Part shown: positions 5,694-9,307 of the stretch, in pieces
How the letters are laid out: every line of letters starts with the position of its first letter
How positions within the stretch are numbered: position 1 is the stretch's first letter
NCBI GenBank assembly: GCA_003156795.1
Contig: PMHU01000177.1
Location: 1-9,307 of the forward strand
Reading direction: 5' to 3'
From: Acidimicrobiaceae bacterium
GTDB taxonomy: Bacteria > Actinomycetota > Acidimicrobiia > Acidimicrobiales > Palsa-688
Length of the DNA stretch: 9,307 bases
Translations under genes and position numbers: made by a program
The notes under the pieces: generated by a model
Told to the model about the DNA's origin: nothing
The model's database searches: none
Seen by the model: the letters and a program-made list of their open reading frames with translations, nothing else

Positions 5694-5889
5694 AACGAGG
5701 GAGGCGGCTACGTCTACACCGAAGGTGGAACGGGTTGGCCGTCCAGGCCCAGCGGCACCCTTCCAGGCCCAGCGGCACCCTTCCAGGCCGGGGCTCGTTC
5801 GCCGTCGACAGCATTTCGGGATCGACCGTGGTTGAGGGCGACTACGGCTCCACGGAGAAGCTGGCAAGGCCTACATCTTCAACCCGTGA
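5694..5889 (+). pseudogene. Probable relic of an FG-GAP (beta-propeller) repeat, frameshifted
   Basis: Three consecutive pieces in three frames read like one FG-GAP/integrin-alpha type blade. The first (from about 5694) gives NEGGGYVYTEGGTGWP, comparable to the usual GAAYVFTRTGTTWT. The second (from about 5792) gives GSFAVDSISGSTVVEGDYGS, comparable to FGSSVAVDGDTVVVGAYGS. The third (from about 5851) gives GEAGKAYIFNP then a TGA stop at 5887-5889, comparable to GAAYVF. Order and distance (about 53 codons from YVY to AYIF) fit one repeat. The first two pieces become one frame if one copy of the internal 20-bp tandem repeat is removed. The linker residues inside the repeat do not resemble FG-GAP sequence, so some damage is older. 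Family likeness is from memory, not a search. It may be chance coding-like sequence. Confidence 0.4.
5742..5789. repeat. Tandem repeat, 20-bp period, 2.4 copies
   Basis: The unit TTCCAGGCCCAGCGGCACCC is present at 5761-5780, with a preceding copy from 5742 and a partial copy to 5789. The match at period 20 is perfect over 48 bp. It is too short and has no spacers, so it is not CRISPR; replication slippage is the likely origin. Since 20 is not a multiple of three, duplication would have broken any frame through it. Confidence 0.9.
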
Positions 5890-5920
5890 TCCGCTTCTAC
5901 GCGAAATGCCGGTACTTGAC

Positions 5921-7318
5921 TTAGCCGAGCTCGGCTCTCCTGTCGCCCGGCGGTGTCCCATGCATGGACCGACCCGTCCCGTCGGTCGCTGCCTGATCGC
6001 TGGGGTCGGCCGGGCTGGTCTCGAATATCGGCCGGCGCCGCAGTCGCCGTTGGCGGGCTTCCTCGCGCATGAGCGAGCCGGTTTCGGAGACGAGACGAGG
6101 CAACTGACGGGGATGGGCGCGCCCCGCCTGGATCAATGTGCGCAAACCCCTGCGGTTGCTGAACACCGTCGATGGCGCCACGTCATGGTTTAGGACCCGC
6201 AAGAACTTCTCGGCTCCGCCGGGCTCCTGACTGAGGCCACGGATCATCTCGTTGGCCATCCGAGGGTTCGGCCCGCTGGCGCCTATCTGGTTGGCGAACC
6301 AGTACATCTCCCAGGCGTCGTCGTCGCGCCACTTCCACCAGGCGTCGAGGCGATCCGCCAGGTGCCCTCGGCCGAGGCCGGCTTCGATCGACGACGCCAA
6401 CCGCTCGGCTTGGCGAAGTGCGTCGGACATCCCTTGAGCGGGGGTGAAGTCCTTGAAGTGCCCGGCATCGCCGACCAGCGCCCAGCCCGGCCCGGCCGCT
6501 TCCCGGAAGTACCCACGCCAACGGCTCATCACCCGGATGGGACCGACTCGCCTGGCTGAGCCGAGGACTCCCGACAGCTCGTCGATCTGTCGCAGACCCT
6601 CAGTGAGGCCGCGGTCTGTGTCGGCCATGTAAGCGGGGAGCATCGACATCGACAGCCCCACTCCGGCCATAAACAGGCCGTCGTCGGTGGGCATGGCGAG
6701 AAAGCCGGTGTCGCCGACCTTGCCGAGTCGGGCCCGCGCGTGTGGTTCGGCGACGCCTTCGAAATAGGCCCATGAGGCGAAACGGCCGGGATGGGTCACG
6801 TGGTACTCACGTGCGCCGGTGAAGCGGGCGACGGCCGATCTGGGGCCATCCGCTCCGACCACCAGGGCGGCTTTAAGGGAGCCCGCCTCTGTCCGCACAC
6901 CGCGTACCACCCCGCTGTCGGCGATGAGCCCGACCACCTTGGTTTGGGTGAGTACTTGCGCCCCCGACTCTTCCGCCATTCCGACGAGGAGCGAGTCGAG
7001 GGTGACCCGTCGAACGCACAGCCACGGTGCCCCGAAGCCTCCCAGGACCTCCGGTCCGCCCTCGATTCGGATGTCGTCGAACTGGAAGCTTCCGCGCTCG
7101 AGGGGCGGAGCCCCGGTGGCCAGCATTTTGTCGAGAACGCCCAGGCGTTCCAGGATCGCCACCCCGGCCGGGTGGAGCATGTGGGTGGACGGGACTTCGC
7201 TGGGGAAGCGCGCCCGATCGACCACACAGACTTTCAGGCCGGCCCGGGCCAAGAGAGCGGCCAGCGGCGATCCGGCACACCGAGCCCCCACCACGACCAC
7301 GTCGAAGTCGCCCTTCAT
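5921..7318 (-). CDS. FAD-dependent oxidoreductase (PHBH/geranylgeranyl-reductase-like fold)
   Basis: This 465-residue flavoprotein belongs to the group-A flavin monooxygenase/geranylgeranyl reductase superfamily. The N-terminal FAD motif is VVVGARCAGSPLAALLARAG (7-26) with Asp34 binding the ribose. The middle DG motif is VVGADGPRSAVARF (153-166). The GD motif is GWALVGDAGHFKDFTPAQG (278-296), which places the flavin ribityl and pyrophosphate. In the first loop GARCAG replaces GxGxxG, as in many actinobacterial relatives I recall. Members use NAD(P)H to hydroxylate aromatic or polyketide compounds, or reduce prenyl double bonds; the substrate is not evident. Residues from about 400 on are Arg/Pro-rich and look like a disordered tail beyond the core. 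ATG 7318 has GGGG about ten bases upstream. The gene is divergent from a TetR regulator, which probably controls it. Its likely -10 (TAGAAT, minus strand, 7452-7447) lies between two candidate TetR sites. Confidence 0.88.
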   Translation of the reverse strand: MKGDFDVVVVGARCAGSPLAALLARAGLKVCVVDRARFPSEVPSTHMLHPAGVAILERLGVLDKMLATGAPPLERGSFQFDDIRIEGGPEVLGGFGAPWLCVRRVTLDSLLVGMAEESGAQVLTQTKVVGLIADSGVVRGVRTEAGSLKAALVVGADGPRSAVARFTGAREYHVTHPGRFASWAYFEGVAEPHARARLGKVGDTGFLAMPTDDGLFMAGVGLSMSMLPAYMADTDRGLTEGLRQIDELSGVLGSARRVGPIRVMSRWRGYFREAAGPGWALVGDAGHFKDFTPAQGMSDALRQAERLASSIEAGLGRGHLADRLDAWWKWRDDDAWEMYWFANQIGASGPNPRMANEMIRGLSQEPGGAEKFLRVLNHDVAPSTVFSNRRGLRTLIQAGRAHPRQLPRLVSETGSLMREEARQRRLRRRPIFETSPADPSDQAATDGTGRSMHGTPPGDRRAELG

Positions 7319-7428
7319 TCAGCTGTACCCCGACGGGTCGCCCGGGAGCGTCGTGGACACAATCGGCGGCTCCGGGAGGTCGAGCCCGGGGTTTCCCGGC
7401 CGTCGGGCGCATTCGAACGGTGAGGCTG

Positions 7429-7439
7429 TAACTCAGTTA
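7429..7439. promoter_or_regulatory. Candidate TetR operator O1
   Basis: TAACTCAGTTA is a perfect 11-bp palindrome around a central C, in the AT-rich island between the divergent FAD oxidoreductase and tetR genes. It matches two further sites at 7451 and 7497. It lies just downstream of the probable -10 of the oxidoreductase gene, where a repressor could block transcription. Confidence 0.5.
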
Positions 7440-7446
7440 TGATAGG

Positions 7447-7452
7447 ATTCTA
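7447..7452 (-). promoter_or_regulatory. Possible -10 element of the FAD oxidoreductase promoter
   Basis: TAGAAT on the minus strand matches the TATAAT consensus at five of six positions. It would give a leader of about 120 bases. The -35 is not recognisable; TATCAT (7444-7439, minus) is an alternative -10. Both fall between or against the candidate operators. Confidence 0.3.
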
Positions 7453-7461
7453 ACACCGTTG
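7451..7461. promoter_or_regulatory. Candidate TetR operator O2
   Basis: TAACACCGTTG repeats the TAAC-N3-GTT core of O1, 22 bp away, about two helical turns, and so on nearly the same face. It is part of a wider imperfect palindrome at 7449-7465 that begins TCTA and ends TAGA. It overlaps the probable minus-strand -10. Confidence 0.45.
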
Positions 7462-7491
7462 TAGACCGTCCGCCAGGGTCGGTTTTGGTCC

Positions 7492-7500
7492 TGCTATAAC
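7492..7500 (+). promoter_or_regulatory. Extended -10 promoter of tetR, leaderless
   Basis: TGC followed by TATAAC (7495-7500) is an extended -10 element. It sits six bases before ATG 7507, so the tetR mRNA should start at or near its first codon. There is no Shine-Dalgarno sequence and no good -35, which an extended -10 can do without. Confidence 0.55.
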
Positions 7501-7507
7501 CCAGTCA
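7497..7507. promoter_or_regulatory. Candidate TetR operator O3, over tetR -10 and start
   Basis: TAACCCAGTCA matches O1 at nine of eleven positions. It spans the end of the tetR -10, the expected transcription start and the first base of the start codon, which suggests autorepression. Inferred from sequence likeness only. Confidence 0.4.
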
Positions 7508-8235
7508 TGGCGCCATCGCGAACCTCACCCCAAGCAGAGCTGCGGGCCCGGCTGATGGGCGTGGCCACGCGAATGCTCGAGGAGGACGGCCCAGACGCCC
7601 TGCAGGCTCGAAAGCTCACGGCCGAGGTCGGAACGTCCACGCAAGCGATCTACACGCTTTTCGGCGGCATGCCCGGTTTGTTGGAAGCGATGGTGGCCGA
7701 CGGGTTTGTCCGCTGGGGCCGATACGTCGCCGCCACGCCTGAGACCGACGACCCCGTGGCCGATCACTTCGCCAAAGGGTGGGCCTTGTGCGACTGGGCT
7801 CTGGCCTTCCCGCATCTCTACCGGCTCATGATGGGCCTCACCGGCGGCGACCTTCGAATGCACCCCGGGCTGGAAATGACCATGGCCGGCACGATGGCGG
7901 GCTTCCCGGAAGGCCGAGCTGCCCGCGAGGTCCTGATGCGCTCGGTGGATCGCATCAGGGCGTCCGGTCGGATCCAGCCCGTGGACTCGGTCGTCTTGGC
8001 CGGCCAGTTCTTGACCATGACCCACGGTTACGTGTTGCTGGAGGTCGCAGGGGCGTTCGGCCCAGGAGACCTGGGACTTCAGGTGCTGGGATCGCTCGTC
8101 ATAAACCTCATGGTCGGCCTGGGCGACAGCCGTGACGACGCCGAACGGTCTGTACTGGCCGCCGCGTCCGCCCGAGCCGAGTCACCGCGACCGGTGCCCG
8201 GTGGGGGAGTCGACAGCCTTCTGGGACCGGCCTAG
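7507..8235 (+). CDS. TetR/AcrR-family transcriptional regulator
   Basis: This 242-residue protein has an N-terminal TetR helix-turn-helix: helix 1 at about 9-25, the turn at LTAEVGTSTQAIYTLFGG (37-54), and the following helix MPGLLEAMVADGF (55-67). The C-terminal ligand-binding and dimer domain (about 70-220) contains FPHLYRLMMG (101-110) and THGYVLLEVAGAFG (172-185), which recall the WHG-type C-terminal domain of many actinobacterial TetR proteins. The last 20 residues are Ser/Pro/Gly-rich and probably disordered. It is divergent from an FAD-dependent oxidoreductase, and the intergenic region carries repeated TAAC-N3-GT sites, so it probably represses both itself and the oxidoreductase until a small ligand binds. 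The ligand is unknown. ATG 7507 is supported by the leaderless extended -10 six bases upstream and by the family-typical N-terminal length. Confidence 0.9.
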   Translation: MAPSRTSPQAELRARLMGVATRMLEEDGPDALQARKLTAEVGTSTQAIYTLFGGMPGLLEAMVADGFVRWGRYVAATPETDDPVADHFAKGWALCDWALAFPHLYRLMMGLTGGDLRMHPGLEMTMAGTMAGFPEGRAAREVLMRSVDRIRASGRIQPVDSVVLAGQFLTMTHGYVLLEVAGAFGPGDLGLQVLGSLVINLMVGLGDSRDDAERSVLAAASARAESPRPVPGGGVDSLLGPA

Positions 8236-8238
8236 TGC

Positions 8239-8253
8239 GGCTGGCCCACAGCC
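8239..8253. terminator. Possible hairpin between convergent tetR and SGNH hydrolase genes
   Basis: GGCTG-GCCCA-CAGCC forms a 5-bp stem with a 5-base loop in the 32-bp gap between the two stop codons. It would work on both strands, but lacks a T-run, so its role as a terminator is uncertain. Confidence 0.3.
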
Positions 8254-8267
8254 CCGTCGCCTTTCGG

Positions 8268-9176
8268 CTACGAAGGAGGTTCGATCACCGACAGGAACTC
8301 GTCGGCGATCATCTGGTAGCCAGTCGGGTTGGCGTGAATGTCCGGACCTTGCGGGCTCGGCACGCACATGTAGGTCCACGCACAGATGTCGTACACGTTG
8401 TCCGGGACGGTGTTGCCGTCGATCATGTCGTTGTCGGTAGTGGTGAAGTCGGTCGTCTGGAACGGCGTGTCCTGGACGTCGGCGACCTGGGCGTTGTATG
8501 TACCGTAGATGCTGTCCAGATCGCTGTTGAAGGTCACGGCCGACGACTCCGACTCCTCAGCCAGGGTCACTCCACTTCCGCCCGCGAGATAGTTGGCCAG
8601 AAACGGGTCGTAGTAGTTCATGGCGTAGATCGGCACGCTCGGGGCCACGGCGCGAATGGCCGCCAGGATCTTCGGAAGCTGCTTTTCGACGGTGTGGATG
8701 CCGTCGGTGACGCACGTGGTGTTGACCGTGCCGCCCGTGATGCAGTCATCCACGTTGTTGGCGCCGATGTCGATGGTGATCAACGAAGTCTGGGCTGCAT
8801 GCTTGGTCAGGAAGTCGACGGCCCGGGTGAGCTGCGAAAGGACCCGACCGCTGGCTCGGGGGCCATTGCAGATGCCTCCCTTGATCATGGTGCCCGTCGT
8901 TTCGCCTGGGCAGCCCAGCTTCTTGACCAGCAGCGTGGGCTGAGTCGAGAGCAGGGCGCTGTATATATCGTCGACGTACCCCTGGTCGGTCTCCTGATCG
9001 ACCCCCGCAGGCGTCGGTTGCTCGCCCTGGGCCAGCGAGTCGCCCAGAGCGAGGTAGTACGTGGATCCCGACGGGGCCGAACGCGTCGTGGCTGCACCCG
9101 CCGGTGCCGCCATCCACATCGTCAGCGCGGCCGCGACTCCAACGGCTGTCATGGAGCTGCGTGCTTTGTACTTCAC
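8268..9176 (-). CDS. Secreted SGNH/GDSL-family hydrolase
   Basis: The 302-residue precursor begins with a Sec signal peptide: basic MKYKARSS, a hydrophobic core to about residue 24, and APAGAA with cleavage near residue 28. The mature part is an SGNH hydrolase: block I LALGDSLAQG with Ser47, the glycine block LGCPGETTGTM (88-97) with its conserved GETT, the block III turn DIGANNVDD (136-144) with an oxyanion Asn, and block V DIHANPTGYQMIA with Asp279 and His281. Six cysteines (89, 103, 145, 155, 265, 271) are spaced as three likely disulfide pairs, as in extracellular actinobacterial GDSL lipases/esterases. It probably hydrolyses lipid or carbohydrate esters outside the cell. The start is GTG 9176, set by AGGGGGAG at 9188-9181; an internal ATG at codon 9 would shorten the signal peptide's basic end. 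It converges on tetR and has no visible operon partner. Confidence 0.92.
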   Translation of the reverse strand: MKYKARSSMTAVGVAAALTMWMAAPAGAATTRSAPSGSTYYLALGDSLAQGEQPTPAGVDQETDQGYVDDIYSALLSTQPTLLVKKLGCPGETTGTMIKGGICNGPRASGRVLSQLTRAVDFLTKHAAQTSLITIDIGANNVDDCITGGTVNTTCVTDGIHTVEKQLPKILAAIRAVAPSVPIYAMNYYDPFLANYLAGGSGVTLAEESESSAVTFNSDLDSIYGTYNAQVADVQDTPFQTTDFTTTDNDMIDGNTVPDNVYDICAWTYMCVPSPQGPDIHANPTGYQMIADEFLSVIEPPS

Positions 9177-9180
9177 CTAT

Positions 9181-9188
9181 CTCCCCCT
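9181..9188 (-). promoter_or_regulatory. Ribosome binding site of the SGNH hydrolase gene
   Basis: AGGGGGAG on the minus strand lies four bases before GTG 9176 and decides for the GTG over the downstream ATG. Confidence 0.65.
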
Positions 9189-9190
9189 GT

Positions 9191-9230
9191 GGTCTAGACC
9201 GGGTAGTCGGAGTTCTCCGCCGGAGCGGAG
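9191..9230. other. Palindrome and hairpin in the upstream region of the SGNH hydrolase gene
   Basis: GGTCTAGACC (9191-9200) is a perfect 10-bp palindrome just upstream of the ribosome binding site. CTCCGC-CGGA-GCGGAG (9215-9230) is a perfect 6-bp stem with a 4-base loop. Either could be an operator or part of a structured leader, or the hairpin could end an upstream gene beyond the window. The remaining 77 bp to the right edge hold nothing I recognise. Confidence 0.4.
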
Positions 9231-9307
9231 GTCGCCTCGGCCTGGCCGTGTCAGCGGGCCTGTGCACCGAAGGCTTGGGCGTCGGCGCTGTCGCGCTACC
9301 AACCCGT

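Larger units (their letters stand above)
5641..5920. other. Gene-free region between the NTF2-like gene and the FAD oxidoreductase gene
   Basis: This 280-bp gap lies between two convergent genes and holds no intact gene. Its only visible content is the 20-bp tandem repeat and the candidate FG-GAP relic. I see no hairpin with a T-run that would mark a terminator for either gene. Confidence 0.55.

Noticed and set aside
5742..5789. Possible CRISPR array
   Set aside because: The repeats are directly abutting with no spacers, there are only 2.4 copies, and no cas gene is present.
5735..6193. Open frame of 152 codons on the plus strand
   Set aside because: Its second half is antisense to the FAD oxidoreductase. 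Only a 20-residue stretch near 5792-5851 looks protein-like, and that is better explained as part of the FG-GAP relic.
8235..9197. Open frame of 320 codons on the plus strand opposite the SGNH hydrolase
   Set aside because: The opposite strand has a signal peptide, GDS, GAN and DxxH-type blocks and a good ribosome binding site; this frame is the mirror image, with Arg/Val/Asp/Gly-biased composition.
9201..9307. Partial gene at the right edge
   Set aside because: No frame on either strand gives a recognisable protein; the open minus-strand frame is Arg-rich and ends at TAG just before the hydrolase start without family features.

Overview
This is a GC-rich window of ordinary chromosomal gene content, most like an actinobacterium; an Acidimicrobiia-type environmental lineage is a guess. 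The reasons are strong G/C at third codon positions, several TANNNT-type -10 elements placed six bases before start codons (leaderless genes), GTG starts, and protein families common in that phylum: tandem MarR regulators, F/YxxxK short-chain dehydrogenases, SgcJ/EcaC-type NTF2 proteins and secreted SGNH hydrolases. I see no tRNA, rRNA, CRISPR array, transposase or phage gene.

Layout. Positions 1-758 (minus) hold a MarR regulator that overlaps an MFS exporter by ATGA; the exporter runs off the left edge. A second MarR protein, clearly related to the first, is divergent at 828-1340 (plus). The 70 bp between the two regulators contain a 43-bp element with perfect 18-bp inverted arms, which carries a TTGACA/TATAGT promoter on each strand. 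Positions 1589-2482 (plus) encode a beta-hydroxyacid dehydrogenase-family NAD(P) enzyme. A non-coding stretch of about 300 bp with small palindromes follows. A nitroreductase-family flavoprotein (2791-3306, plus) converges on a short-chain dehydrogenase (3316-4092, minus). Divergent from the latter is an alpha/beta hydrolase (4278-5075), followed 94 bp later by an NTF2-like/SnoaL-like protein (5170-5640).

Positions 5641-5920 hold no intact gene. They contain a 20-bp tandem repeat and what looks like the frameshifted remnant of an FG-GAP beta-propeller repeat. A 465-residue FAD-dependent oxidoreductase (5921-7318, minus) is divergent from a TetR regulator (7507-8235, plus). The 188 bp between them hold three related TAAC-N3-GT sites, one covering the tetR -10 and start codon. 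A secreted SGNH/GDSL hydrolase (8268-9176, minus) converges on tetR. The right edge (9177-9307) has a palindrome and a hairpin but no gene I can support.

How the parts work together. The two regulated modules are MarR-MarR-MFS (ligand-responsive export, with two regulators sharing one operator) and TetR-FAD oxidoreductase (a redox enzyme probably controlled by its divergent repressor). The other enzymes are small-molecule redox or hydrolytic enzymes with no shared pathway visible. I found no clearly new multi-gene system. The observations most worth testing are the symmetric two-way promoter between the twin MarR genes, the triple operator set at tetR, the uniform leaderless promoter spacing, and the FG-GAP relic whose frame is restored by removing one repeat copy.
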